64,000 nt of DNA. Origin: Mucilaginibacter sp. L196 (GTDB lineage: Bacteria > Bacteroidota > Bacteroidia > Sphingobacteriales > Sphingobacteriaceae). The stretch covers positions 808,927-872,926 of the forward strand of contig NZ_LMUO01000015.1 in assembly GCF_009765905.1 (NCBI RefSeq), given 5' to 3'. A program made the position numbers and the translations under genes. A model generated the notes under the pieces. That model was not told the DNA's origin, made no database searches, and worked only from the letters and a program-made list of their open reading frames with translations. This document shows positions 25,099 to 34,498 of the stretch, in pieces (the first letter of the stretch is position 1; each line of letters begins with the position of its first letter).

Positions 25099-27380
25099 GA
25101 AATATCACAATTTCAAGTAAGAAGATCGTCTTCCTTGCCGGTACGCTATTAATATTAGGCCAGTCTGCCTTCGCGCAGCATGATCCCAAACCAGTATTCC
25201 AGGGCAAAATCGGGAAGACGGTAGATGAAACCACAGAATGGTACCCCGAAGCAAAAAAAGCACCCAAAGGCGCACCGAACGTAATTTGGCTTTTGCTGGA
25301 TGATGTAGGCTTTGGCGCTTCCAGCACCTTCGGCGGTTTAATCAGCACGCCAACGTTTGACACATTGGCGGCAAATGGTTTGCGTTACACCAATTTTCAC
25401 ACTACAGGTATATGCGCGCCATCACGTGCGGCATTGCTTACCGGGCGCAACCACCATGCGGTACATATGGGGCTGTTCACCTTCACCGCTATCGGCACAC
25501 CGGGTTACGATGGCCGGATCCCATTCGAAACAGGTACAGTTGCTGAAATATTAAAAGAAAACGGCTATAACACTTATGCCGTTGGCAAGTGGAACTTAAC
25601 GCCCACAGCCGAAGAAACCCAGGCAGGCCCTTTTAATCGCTGGCCTACAGGCCGTGGATTCGAGCATTTCTATGGATTCTTGGAAGCCGAAACCGATGAA
25701 TGGCACCCACAATTATGGGAAGAGAATCAGAAAATTGAAAGGGATACTAACCCTAAACATTTAAACGAGCTTTTAATTGATAAAACGATCAATTATATCG
25801 CCAACCAAAAATCAAGCGAACCGGATAAACCTTTTTTCATATACCTGGCACCGGGGGCAACGCATGATCCTCATCAGGCGCCAAAAGAATGGATAGATAA
25901 GTACAAAGGTAAATTTGATGGCGGATGGGATAAATACAGGGCTGAAGTTTTTGCGAACCAGCAAAAACTGGGTTTGATACCCAAAGGCACCGTACTGCCT
26001 CCGCGTGACCCAAGGGTAAAAGCATGGGACTCGTTATCGGTTGATGAGAAGCATATATTTTCCCGCTTTATGGAAGTATATGCGGGTTATCTGAGTTATA
26101 CTGATGATCAGATTGCTCGCCTTATTCATTATTTGAAAGACATTGGTCAACTGGATAATACGGTGATCTATGTAATGATTGGCGACAACGGAGCCAGCAA
26201 AGAAGGTTCTGACAGAGGTAGCAGCATTGGAGATAAAGTGCTTATTGATGGTAAACAGGACTTGAGCTATCTAATCAAACAGTACGACAAATTGGGGTCG
26301 GAATATGCTGCTTCAAATTATCCTTTAGGGTGGTCGCAGGCAGCAAATACGCCTTTCAGGGAGTGGAAGCAGGATGCGAATGCCGAAGGCGGAACACATA
26401 ACCCACTGATTCTTTTTTATCCAAATGGGATTAAAGATAAAGGCGGAATACGTTTCCAATACACTCACCTAATCGACCTTTTACCCACTACGATTGACCT
26501 GACAGGTGCTAAATTACCTGATACTATCAATGGTTATAAACAGGAGCCCTTACAAGGAACCAGTTTTGCTTACTCTATTGATAATGCAAAGGCGGCGTCC
26601 AAACACACGTTGCAGTATTATGAGATTGCGGGTAGCAGGTCGATCTATAAAGACGGATGGAAAGCAGAGGCTTATCACAACCTGGGCGGAGAGTTTGACA
26701 AGGATGAATGGGAGCTGTATCATTTAGATAAAGATTGGACAGAATCAAAAAATCTGGCCGCTGCCGATCCACAAAAACTAGATGATTTAAAAAAAGTATT
26801 CGATTCCGTTGCTATTAAATACAATGTATATCCGCTAAAGGAACTGATGGGTAAAACCAATAAGCTAATACCATCATCAGCAAAAAAAAGCGCGACACTA
26901 TATAACGGGATTTCACAATTGGTTACAGCACCGGTTAACCTGGCCTTCCAATCTTTTACGGCGGTAGCCTATACAACTATACCCCAAAATGGCGCAGAGG
27001 GTGTATTGTTTGCCGGTGGCGGAAGGTTTGGCGGAATAAGCTTCTTTATACAAAACAACAAGTTACATTTTGTTCAAAATGACGGCGTTTCAGATCCAAT
27101 AGATGTAGTAAGCGAAAACCCGTTGAAACCGGGTAAAGCAATATTAAAAGCCGAATTTATCCGCAAAGGGGTATTTGGCCCTACCGGTACCATCAACCTT
27201 TATGTAAACGATGAGAAAGTAGCCACAGGTGAATTAAAGTTAAAAAGGGGAATCCTCTATTTCAATTTGAATGATGGCTTTGATGTTGGTAAAGATTCTA
27301 ATACAGAAGTTAGCCCTACTTACAAAGTACCCTTCGCGTTTACCGGCGATTTAACAAAGGTCGTATTTGAAACTCATTAA
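25095..27380 (+). CDS. Arylsulfatase (long form, S1_4-like)
   Basis: 761 residues. Signal peptide about 1-28 (AFAQ). Metal-site Asp pair in LLLDDVGFGASSTFGG (D69, D70), and the sulfatase signature ICAPSRAALLTGRN with the Cys (C107) that is converted to formylglycine. NWL/GKWNLTP and GDNGASKEGS supply further active-site residues. Residues about 590-761 form a beta-sandwich-like C-terminal domain (FAGGGRFGGISFFIQNNKLH), as in the long arylsulfatases of the AtsA type. Hydrolyses sulfate esters in the periplasm. First of three sulfatases; the second starts in a TAATG overlap. Confidence 0.93.
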   Translation: MRNITISSKKIVFLAGTLLILGQSAFAQHDPKPVFQGKIGKTVDETTEWYPEAKKAPKGAPNVIWLLLDDVGFGASSTFGGLISTPTFDTLAANGLRYTNFHTTGICAPSRAALLTGRNHHAVHMGLFTFTAIGTPGYDGRIPFETGTVAEILKENGYNTYAVGKWNLTPTAEETQAGPFNRWPTGRGFEHFYGFLEAETDEWHPQLWEENQKIERDTNPKHLNELLIDKTINYIANQKSSEPDKPFFIYLAPGATHDPHQAPKEWIDKYKGKFDGGWDKYRAEVFANQQKLGLIPKGTVLPPRDPRVKAWDSLSVDEKHIFSRFMEVYAGYLSYTDDQIARLIHYLKDIGQLDNTVIYVMIGDNGASKEGSDRGSSIGDKVLIDGKQDLSYLIKQYDKLGSEYAASNYPLGWSQAANTPFREWKQDANAEGGTHNPLILFYPNGIKDKGGIRFQYTHLIDLLPTTIDLTGAKLPDTINGYKQEPLQGTSFAYSIDNAKAASKHTLQYYEIAGSRSIYKDGWKAEAYHNLGGEFDKDEWELYHLDKDWTESKNLAAADPQKLDDLKKVFDSVAIKYNVYPLKELMGKTNKLIPSSAKKSATLYNGISQLVTAPVNLAFQSFTAVAYTTIPQNGAEGVLFAGGGRFGGISFFIQNNKLHFVQNDGVSDPIDVVSENPLKPGKAILKAEFIRKGVFGPTGTINLYVNDEKVATGELKLKRGILYFNLNDGFDVGKDSNTEVSPTYKVPFAFTGDLTKVVFETH

Positions 27381-29290
27381 TGATAAACCTCACGAAAATG
27401 AAAAAAACAATTGTCGCATTCCTGCTGATTACGGGGTCCGTATCGCAGTTAGCCAGGGCCCAAAACATCACGCAGCAACAGCAGCCTTTTAAGGGTGTTA
27501 TTGGCAGAACATTGGCTGAATCCAAAGAATCCTGGACAGACCAGATCAAAGCGCCAAAAGGCGCGCCTAACGTAGTTTGGATAATACTTGATGATGTGGG
27601 CTTTGGCGCATCAAGCACATTTGGCGGGGTAATAAACACCCCTACATTTGATAGTTTGGCAAATAATGGCCTGCGCTACACCAATTTTCATACTGCTGCC
27701 ATATGCGCCCCAACCAGGGCCGCCTTGCTTACAGGCCGTAACCACCATTACGTACACATGGGTGGCTTTGCGCATACCATTTTATCAGCAGGCTTTCCTG
27801 GTTATGACGGTCGCATACCATCGGACAAGGGAACCGTTGCGGAGATTTTGCGCGAGAACGGCTACAATACATTTGCCGTTGGCAAGTATGGTTTAACGCC
27901 CGACGAAGATGCTACCGATGCCGGTCCGTTTGACCGTTGGCCAAGTGGCAAAGGCTTTGATCACTTCTTCGGTTTCCTGGGTTCACAAACCGACCAGTAT
28001 AAACCAGATTTAGTAGAAGACAATGCCCATGTTACCCCTGATGGCAGGCACTTAAATGAGCAGATAACCGATAAAGCAATTTTTTACATAACCCGTCAGC
28101 ACCAGGTAGCACCAAACAAACCGTTCTTCTTGTACTACGCGCCGGGAGCAACCCATGCTCCGCACCAGGTATCAAAAGAATGGAGCGACTTGTATAAAGG
28201 TAAATTTGACGGCGGCTGGGACGTGTTCAGAGAGCAGGTTTTTGAAAGACAGAAAAAGCTGGGCATTATTCCGGCTAACGCCGTATTGCCTGCCCGTAAT
28301 CCCGACATAAAAGCATGGAATACTTTAAGCCCTGATGAAAAGAAACTTTATTCCCGCTTTATGGAAGTTTACGCAGGGTATTTAACCTATACGGATCATG
28401 AAGTTGGGCGTTTAATTGATTACCTAAAACAAAGCGGCCAGTTAGATAACACGCTGGTATTTGTGATTATTGGTGATAATGGCGCCAGTAAAGAAGGTAC
28501 CCTTAACGGTGATATTGATCGCCCGCTTTTTGGCAAGCCACTTAGCGAGCAGGAAAATATCCAACATAATTTAGATCGCATAGGTGAAATAGGAACCCCG
28601 GAAGCTAAAGAAGGCAACTACCCATTGGGTTGGGCGCAAGCTGCGAATACTCCTTTTAAATACTGGAAACAGGATGCCAATGCCGAAGGTGGTACACGCA
28701 ATCCGCTGATTGTTTTTTATCCGAAAGGGATTAAAGATAAAGGAGGCATACGCACCCAATATGGGCATGTTAACGATGTGTTGCCTACAACTTTAGAGTA
28801 CCTGGGCATTACACCGCCGGAATATATCAGGGGCATTAAACAGGATACCTTGCAAGGCACATCGCTGGTTTATTCTTTTGATCATCCTGATGCACCATCG
28901 CGTCACCGAGTACAGTACTATTATATTTTCGGATCAAGATCTATTTATAAAGATGGTTGGAAAGCCGAGGTTTACCATCACCCAAATACAATTGATGAAG
29001 GAAATAGTATAGGCGGCCCTGCAACCAAGCCTTCGAGCGGTTTTGATAATGAAGTTTGGGAACTATATGACCTGAAAACCGATTTTAATGAACGTATCGA
29101 TCTTGCAAAAAAATATCCGGAGAAGTTAAAAGAATTACAGGATCTGTTTGATCAGCAGGCCAAAATAAACAATATTTATCCTTTTATTGATTGGGATGAT
29201 GTGCTTAAACTAAGGATTCATAAAAAAACGGGTGTTGCCCAAACATTAAATATAGGCACAGTCCCCGCTGCCGAAACACCAAACAAATAA
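27380..29290 (+). CDS. Arylsulfatase, paralogue lacking the C-terminal domain
   Basis: 636 residues; close paralogue of the preceding gene (WIILDDVGFGASSTFGG, ICAPTRAALLTGRN with C109, GDNGASKEGT, KYWKQDANAEGGT). The signature has Thr instead of Ser after Pro (CAPTR), a tolerated variant. It ends about 120 residues earlier, without the C-terminal beta-sandwich of its neighbour. The start overlaps the upstream stop (TAATG at 27380); an internal ATG at 27398 (MKKTIVAFLLITGSVSQLARAQ) gives a more typical signal peptide and may be the real start. Probably arose by tandem duplication and has a different substrate specificity. Confidence 0.93.
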   Translation: MINLTKMKKTIVAFLLITGSVSQLARAQNITQQQQPFKGVIGRTLAESKESWTDQIKAPKGAPNVVWIILDDVGFGASSTFGGVINTPTFDSLANNGLRYTNFHTAAICAPTRAALLTGRNHHYVHMGGFAHTILSAGFPGYDGRIPSDKGTVAEILRENGYNTFAVGKYGLTPDEDATDAGPFDRWPSGKGFDHFFGFLGSQTDQYKPDLVEDNAHVTPDGRHLNEQITDKAIFYITRQHQVAPNKPFFLYYAPGATHAPHQVSKEWSDLYKGKFDGGWDVFREQVFERQKKLGIIPANAVLPARNPDIKAWNTLSPDEKKLYSRFMEVYAGYLTYTDHEVGRLIDYLKQSGQLDNTLVFVIIGDNGASKEGTLNGDIDRPLFGKPLSEQENIQHNLDRIGEIGTPEAKEGNYPLGWAQAANTPFKYWKQDANAEGGTRNPLIVFYPKGIKDKGGIRTQYGHVNDVLPTTLEYLGITPPEYIRGIKQDTLQGTSLVYSFDHPDAPSRHRVQYYYIFGSRSIYKDGWKAEVYHHPNTIDEGNSIGGPATKPSSGFDNEVWELYDLKTDFNERIDLAKKYPEKLKELQDLFDQQAKINNIYPFIDWDDVLKLRIHKKTGVAQTLNIGTVPAAETPNK

Positions 29291-29296
29291 TTAAGA

Positions 29297-30922
29297 ATGA
29301 AAAGAATAGGAATTGCATTTACAATGCTGCTGGCCGTTATTGGCTGGCAGCATGCAAATGCTCAAAGTAAAAAACCCAACATCATACTTATTGTGGTTGA
29401 TGATATGGGCTACTCCGATCTGGGGTCTTATGGCTCAGAAATACATACCCCGAACCTTGATAAGCTTGCAGCGCAAGGTTTACGTTTAAAAGAGTTTTAT
29501 AACAATGCGATATGCGCGCCAACCCGGTCATCCATACTAACCGGGCAGGATCAGCATAAAGCAGGAGTGGGATATTTTGATGTTAACCTTGGTTTGCCTG
29601 CTTACCAGGGTTATCTTAATAGAGAATCCGTTACCCTGGCCGAAGTATTAAAACAAGATGGTTACAGCACCCTGATGTCAGGAAAATGGCACGTGGGTAA
29701 TGATAGTCTTGCCTGGCCGAACCAACGTGGATTTGAAAAATTCTTCGGCATAATAGGTGGCGCGGCAAATTACTTTAATACCAATTACATGCCTTTGGGC
29801 GGAGGTAAATATCCTGTCATCATAGAAGAGAACAACAAGCGCTGGCATAAAGCCGACGATAGCTATTATATGACCGAAGAGATTGGCGACCATGCAGTGA
29901 AGTTTCTGGATGAGCAAAGCAAAACCAATAAGCCTTTCTTTTTATACCTGGCATTTAACGCCCCGCATTGGCCATTACAGGCTTTGCCGGAGGATATTGC
30001 CAAATACAAAGGCAGGTATGATATCGGTTGGGATTCATTACGCAGGGAGCGAATAAAAAAACAGGTGGAATTAGGAATACGCGATCCGAAGCAAACGGTA
30101 GCGCTGCGTGATGCCGATGTGCCTAACTGGGATAACCTAACCTATGATGAGCAGCAATTATGGAAAGCCAAAATGGAAGTATACGCCGCGATGGTTGACC
30201 GTATGGATCAGAACGTTGGTAAGGTATTGGATAAATTAAAGGAACTAAAAAAGGATGACAACACCTTAATTGTGTTTATATCAGACAACGGCGCGCCTGC
30301 TGAAGATGTGGCCCATGGCAAAGAGCACGCAGCCAGGAACCTTGGCCCGGTAGGTACTTCCGGCTCTTTTGAGGCTCAGGGTAAAAACTGGTCGTTTGTT
30401 TCCAATTCTCCATTGCGCTCATTCAAAGGAGCTTTATACGAGGGCGGTATGAGCTCACCGCTTATTGCCTGGTTCCCGGGTAAAATAAAACCCAATACCA
30501 TAGAAAAAGGTACAGCTCATTTAATTGATCTTGCTCCTACTTTTTACGATATTGCGGGGGCTAAATATCCGTCTACGTATGAGGGGCATAAAATTAACCC
30601 GCTAATTGGGCAAAGCCTTACCGGTTTGCTCTTTAAAGGTGAGCCGATTAATCGCGAAAAGCCACTTTTTTGGGAGCTATGGGGTAACCGCGCAATGCGC
30701 GAAGGAAAATGGAAACTAGTGTCTGCTTTCCCCGCCAATCGCTGGGAACTATATGATTTGGACGTAGACCGCGGTGAAACTAATAACCTGGCAGCTAAAT
30801 ACCCTGACGTGGTTAAAAAGCTTTCGCTGGAATACCTGACTTGGGTTAATGAAAATAATGTGGTGCTGGATTTTAACTTAATCAATCCAAGATCTAATTT
30901 TGACCTGAAGATCGGTCAATAA
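29297..30922 (+). CDS. Arylsulfatase, short form
   Basis: 541 residues. Signal peptide 1-23 (ANAQ), IILIVVDDMGYSDLGSYGSE, signature AICAPTRSSILTGQ with C73 as formylglycine precursor, LMSGKWHVG and VFISDNGAP. It is less similar to the other two, and resembles the general arylsulfatase A-like group of 500-550 residues. Six bases separate it from the previous stop; the FGE gene starts 7 bases after its own stop, so it will be co-expressed with its activator. Confidence 0.93.
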   Translation: MKRIGIAFTMLLAVIGWQHANAQSKKPNIILIVVDDMGYSDLGSYGSEIHTPNLDKLAAQGLRLKEFYNNAICAPTRSSILTGQDQHKAGVGYFDVNLGLPAYQGYLNRESVTLAEVLKQDGYSTLMSGKWHVGNDSLAWPNQRGFEKFFGIIGGAANYFNTNYMPLGGGKYPVIIEENNKRWHKADDSYYMTEEIGDHAVKFLDEQSKTNKPFFLYLAFNAPHWPLQALPEDIAKYKGRYDIGWDSLRRERIKKQVELGIRDPKQTVALRDADVPNWDNLTYDEQQLWKAKMEVYAAMVDRMDQNVGKVLDKLKELKKDDNTLIVFISDNGAPAEDVAHGKEHAARNLGPVGTSGSFEAQGKNWSFVSNSPLRSFKGALYEGGMSSPLIAWFPGKIKPNTIEKGTAHLIDLAPTFYDIAGAKYPSTYEGHKINPLIGQSLTGLLFKGEPINREKPLFWELWGNRAMREGKWKLVSAFPANRWELYDLDVDRGETNNLAAKYPDVVKKLSLEYLTWVNENNVVLDFNLINPRSNFDLKIGQ

Positions 30923-30929
30923 AAATAAA

Positions 30930-32078
30930 ATGATGGTGATTAAAAAAACCTTAATACTTAGTCTTTTTCTTAGCGGGATGCTATGGTCTGCCTGTAATCA
31001 TAAACAGCAGTCCGTTACTACCGTGAGTAAGCCTGCGGTTACGCTTAAAAAGGCCATTTGCTGTGAGTCGGGTATTCCTAAACGTTTTGCATCTCTAGAG
31101 ACGCATCAAATTGGTGTGCCCGATTTAAATCACGATAATGCCTCTCATAAAGGAATGATCTGGATAAAAACAGGGACTTTTTTAATGGGAGCCGATAACA
31201 AACAGGCCGCGCCCGACGAATATCCGAAGCATAAAGTTACCGTTGATGGTTTTTGGATGGATGCTACGGAGGTTACTAACGCCCAATTTGCCCAATTTGT
31301 GAAGGCAACAAACTATGTAACCACTGCTGAACACAAGCCGGATTGGAATGAGCTGAAAAAGCAGTTACCGCCCGGAACACCAAAACCCGATGACAGTCTA
31401 TTGGTGGCGGCCTCGTTGGTTTTTGACCCACCTAAACACGTTGTTGATTTAAATGATTACAGCCAATGGTGGGCTTGGAAAAAAGGTGCTAACTGGCGCC
31501 ATCCGCAGGGGCCACGCAGCAGTATTAAGGGGAAAGATAATTACCCGGTAGTGCAAATTTCGTGGTATGATGCGGTTGCCTACTCTAAATGGGCAGGCAA
31601 GCGTTTGCCTACAGAAGCGGAGTGGGAGTGGGCGGCACGTGGCGGCCTGCAAAATAATATATACCCGTGGGGAAATGAAGCCATTGATAAGGGCAAACCC
31701 AAAGCAAATACCTGGGAAGGGCATTTCCCTGATCAAAATACCCTCCGCGATAAGTTTTATGGCCTTGCTCCGGTAGCCTCGTTCCCTGCAAATGGTTATG
31801 GACTGTATGATATGGCGGGCAATGTGTGGGAGTGGTGCGCTGATAATTATGATAGTAATTACTACAATACCATAGCCAATAACCCGAATATAAAAAACCC
31901 ACAAGGCCCAACTAAAAGTTATGACCCTGATGAACCTTATGCTAAGAAGCGGGTAATACGTGGCGGCTCTTTTCTGTGTAACAATAGCTACTGCTCAGGC
32001 TTTAGGGTAGCCCGGCGAATGAAAAGCTCCGAAGACAGCAGCCTGGAACATTTAGGGTTTAGATGTGTGGCGAATTAA
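30930..32078 (+). CDS. Formylglycine-generating enzyme (sulfatase-modifying factor), lipoprotein
   Basis: 382 residues. Signal with lipobox LWSAC (C22), so anchored in the periplasm or outer membrane. FGE-sulfatase domain about 45-382: MIWIKTGTFLMGADNKQAAP, DATEVTNAQFAQFV, VQISWYDAVAYSKWAGKRLP, TEAEWEWAARGG, DMAGNVWEWCADNY. The active-site Cys pair is present in RGGSFLCNNSYCSGFR (C350, C355; C-x4-C), matching authentic FGE rather than the many Cys-less relatives. It therefore converts the Cys of the three neighbouring sulfatases to formylglycine using O2. Periplasmic location is notable, because modification usually precedes folding. Confidence 0.9.
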   Translation: MMVIKKTLILSLFLSGMLWSACNHKQQSVTTVSKPAVTLKKAICCESGIPKRFASLETHQIGVPDLNHDNASHKGMIWIKTGTFLMGADNKQAAPDEYPKHKVTVDGFWMDATEVTNAQFAQFVKATNYVTTAEHKPDWNELKKQLPPGTPKPDDSLLVAASLVFDPPKHVVDLNDYSQWWAWKKGANWRHPQGPRSSIKGKDNYPVVQISWYDAVAYSKWAGKRLPTEAEWEWAARGGLQNNIYPWGNEAIDKGKPKANTWEGHFPDQNTLRDKFYGLAPVASFPANGYGLYDMAGNVWEWCADNYDSNYYNTIANNPNIKNPQGPTKSYDPDEPYAKKRVIRGGSFLCNNSYCSGFRVARRMKSSEDSSLEHLGFRCVAN

Positions 32079-32122
32079 ACGCGATTAATTCATAAATTTA
32101 TTGCTGAAAATAAGTTTCAGGT

Positions 32123-32719
32123 ATGACCAAGTTAGCCCAGGCGTTTAAAGAGTTTGATAATTATAACCAGAAAGATCCCCATGTATTTACATGGGGTGAT
32201 CTTTCTTATCCCCAGGAATACTTTTTAGCGCTAAAACTGTACGAATGGGTGCTGAAATTAGATCCGAATGCGGATGAAGAGCTTTTATTAGCATCGCGCA
32301 GCCAGCATATCGGTAGATGGGAAATCCCCCGTGAAACTTATCCCGATGGCAGGGAAGCCTATTTAAAATGGCGCAAAGACCTTGCATTGTTTCATGCCGA
32401 AAAAGCATCATCAATTATGCACGAAGTAGGATATGATGATGAACAAATTGCCCGTGTAAGGCAAATTCTATTAAAACAAAAGCTAAAGGTGGATGCCGAT
32501 GTACAAACGATAGAAAACGCGCTCTGTTTAGTGTTTCTTGAATTTCAATATGAAGATTTCTACCCCAAACATTCGCCTGAAAAAGTGGTCAACATATTGA
32601 GAAAATCATTATTAAAAATGGATAGCCATGGCCATCAGTTTGCACTCGGTTTAAACTTTTCAGAACAAGGCCTCGCTTATATCAACGAAGCCTTAAATAA
32701 CATCAAACAAAATAAATAA
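32123..32719 (+). CDS. DUF4202 domain protein
   Basis: 198 residues, cytosolic. Conserved blocks SRSQHIGRWEIPRETYPDGR and AYLKWRKDLALFHAEKASSI with spaced His/Arg and an HD-like look; whole length fits DUF4202. The function is not established. Forty-four bases after the FGE gene, so probably the last gene of the sulfatase operon; a role in using the released sulfate is a guess from position only. Confidence 0.85.
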   Translation: MTKLAQAFKEFDNYNQKDPHVFTWGDLSYPQEYFLALKLYEWVLKLDPNADEELLLASRSQHIGRWEIPRETYPDGREAYLKWRKDLALFHAEKASSIMHEVGYDDEQIARVRQILLKQKLKVDADVQTIENALCLVFLEFQYEDFYPKHSPEKVVNILRKSLLKMDSHGHQFALGLNFSEQGLAYINEALNNIKQNK

Positions 32720-32780
32720 TTAAAAATATTTACGATCAGAGAAATCGCTTTTAAGAAGCTCTTTAAAAAAAATAAACAAA

Positions 32781-32897
32781 GCGTCATTGCGAGGTACGAA
32801 GCAATCTCTATGCTGTACAGAGCAGCTTTGTAGGTTCAATACCTATCTAATCGCCTTGCTTATGTAGAGATTGCTTCGTGCCTTACAGCAATGACGC
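32781..32897. repeat. GTCATTGC MITE-like element, copy 2
   Basis: GCGTCATTGC...GCAATGACGC termini, internal GAAGCAATCTCTA and TAGAGATTGCTTC. The right flank TTGTGTTTATATAAAACAAC matches copy 1. Confidence 0.75.
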
Positions 32898-32960
32898 TTT
32901 GCTTTTGTGTTTATATAAAACAACATTGAATTATTTTAAAACAGCTTTTAAGCATTTTGT

Positions 32961-33040
32961 AGATGACTTTAATTTCCCCAAAATAGAATGGCCATATGCG
33001 ATACCTTTCCCTAATATAGGGAAAGGAGGAGGATAGGGTC
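32961..33040. repeat. CCTTTCCC/GGGAAAGG repeat, copy c
   Basis: GATGACTTTAATTTCCCCAA, then ATGCGATACCTTTCCC-N7-GGGAAAGGAGGAGG and ATAGGGT; very close to copy a at 9486-9566. Confidence 0.65.
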
Positions 33041-33056
33041 AAAACAAAGCGACAGG

Positions 33057-34349
33057 TTAAACCCCTACATTCACAACTGAAGCTTTCTGCTGATATGCTC
33101 CTTTATAACTATATACGGTATAACTGCAAATAAGCTGTGCTGAATATTTAGCTATAAAACAGGCAATAATTATCGGTACAAAAAGTACAAAGCCCCCTGT
33201 AACTAAGCTACAGGTTAGAAAAACAGATGTTAAAGGCCCATGTATGGCCGCGCTCAAGGCACCGGCAGCCCCCACCAACGCGAAGTTTAAAACAATAAGC
33301 TGGGTATTGAAAAAGTGATTTAACATTACGGCAAACAGCATTCCCAATATCGCGCCTACAACAATGCTTGGCGCAAATACACCGCCGTCTCCGCCTGCTC
33401 CTAATGTAAGTGAAGCTACCAGCGGTTTCAGTATAACCAATGCTGTTAATAATAGTGCTAAACCTATGGTAAACGTTTGATGGTTGATTTGATTTAATAA
33501 CTCAGGTATGGCACTATAGCTATCCCCATATAATTGTGGAAAGCACATAATGGATAGCCCCACTAAAATAGCGCCAGCATTTACCCTTATAAAGTTGTTG
33601 TTGATCTTTCCAAACCGGTCTTTAAGAAAAATTACTGTTTTAGTAAAATAAACAGACACGAAACCTGCTACTATACTCAGCATGATCAAGTATGGGGCTG
33701 CATGAAAATTCCAACCCGTTACCGTAAAATTAAATAATCTATCGTGCTCGAAAAGAAATATAAAGCCCCAGGCCACTAAAGCCGAACAGGCGCAGCTAAT
33801 GAAGATGGTTTTGGTGAGTTTTTTAGCGATTACTTCAATAGCAAACAAGAAACCAGCCAGCGGGCTGCCAAATAAAGTGGCGACTCCTGCAGCAACACCT
33901 GCACAAATCAGTTCCGTTTTGTAAATATTTGCAATGGTTTTCTTGTTGTGAGCGGCGGCGCCAATAGCAGCAGTTGCTACAACAGTTGATACTTCTACAC
34001 CAGTAGATCCACCAAAAATTACGGTTAAAAACCCATTAAAATAATGCGAGGGAATCTTGTAAGCGGGTAATTCATCGCGTCGGTTCTCTATCGTTTGGTA
34101 TATTTCTTTAATACCCTTATTGGCCTTACCCTTAAATAAATACTTTCTTAAAAAGTAGATCGCGGTAATGCCTATTGTTGGCAGGAAGACAAACAACAAT
34201 GGAGTATGGGCGACTTTATGAAAGACTTCATCTTCATAAAATCCGGTTATTTTCTTTAATGAATCGGCAAGAAGCACGGAAAGAAAAGCAACAATGATGG
34301 ATACAATAATTAACTTAAAATAGTGAAAGCGAATGATGGCTTTTCTCAT
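33057..34349 (-). CDS. CLC-family chloride channel/transporter
   Basis: 430 residues from the ATG at 34349 (a TTG seven codons upstream is less likely). About ten to eleven membrane helices. CLC signatures: GGSTGVEVSTVVATAAIGAA in place of the usual G(K/R)EGP segment, FGSPLAGFLFAIE, and GAGGDGGVFAPSIVVGAILG (the GxFxP motif). At the position of the external gating glutamate the sequence reads Thr-Gly rather than Glu-Gly, with a Glu two residues later, which may change gating or coupling. No CBS domains. Divergent from the Crp/Fnr regulator gene, sharing about 150 bases. Confidence 0.88.
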   Translation of the reverse strand: MRKAIIRFHYFKLIIVSIIVAFLSVLLADSLKKITGFYEDEVFHKVAHTPLLFVFLPTIGITAIYFLRKYLFKGKANKGIKEIYQTIENRRDELPAYKIPSHYFNGFLTVIFGGSTGVEVSTVVATAAIGAAAHNKKTIANIYKTELICAGVAAGVATLFGSPLAGFLFAIEVIAKKLTKTIFISCACSALVAWGFIFLFEHDRLFNFTVTGWNFHAAPYLIMLSIVAGFVSVYFTKTVIFLKDRFGKINNNFIRVNAGAILVGLSIMCFPQLYGDSYSAIPELLNQINHQTFTIGLALLLTALVILKPLVASLTLGAGGDGGVFAPSIVVGAILGMLFAVMLNHFFNTQLIVLNFALVGAAGALSAAIHGPLTSVFLTCSLVTGGFVLFVPIIIACFIAKYSAQLICSYTVYSYKGAYQQKASVVNVGV

Positions 34350-34416
34350 GACATTTAATAATTGCCGCAAAACTAATATAATTGCGAGCTATTACAATCA
34401 AAATAATGTAATAAAT

Positions 34417-34430
34417 ATTGCATGTGCAAT
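34417..34430. promoter_or_regulatory. Small palindrome between CLC and Crp/Fnr genes
   Basis: ATTGCATGTGCAAT, 6-bp arms and a 2-base centre, in the divergent promoter region. Could be an autoregulatory site for the Crp/Fnr protein. Confidence 0.35.
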
Positions 34431-34498
34431 GTTTTGTTGTATTTTGTTGGCTATAATTGTATTATTGTATGTTGCTCGCAATTTTATATCGATACGAA

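Larger units (their letters stand above)
32720..33056. other. Intergenic repeat block between convergent genes
   Basis: Non-coding: a GTCATTGC element (32781-32897) followed by a CCTTTCCC repeat (32961-33040), the same composite as at 18832-19090. Confidence 0.7.

Noticed and set aside
32187..32414. Minus-strand frame of 75 codons
   Set aside because: Antisense to the DUF4202 gene; no protein-like features.
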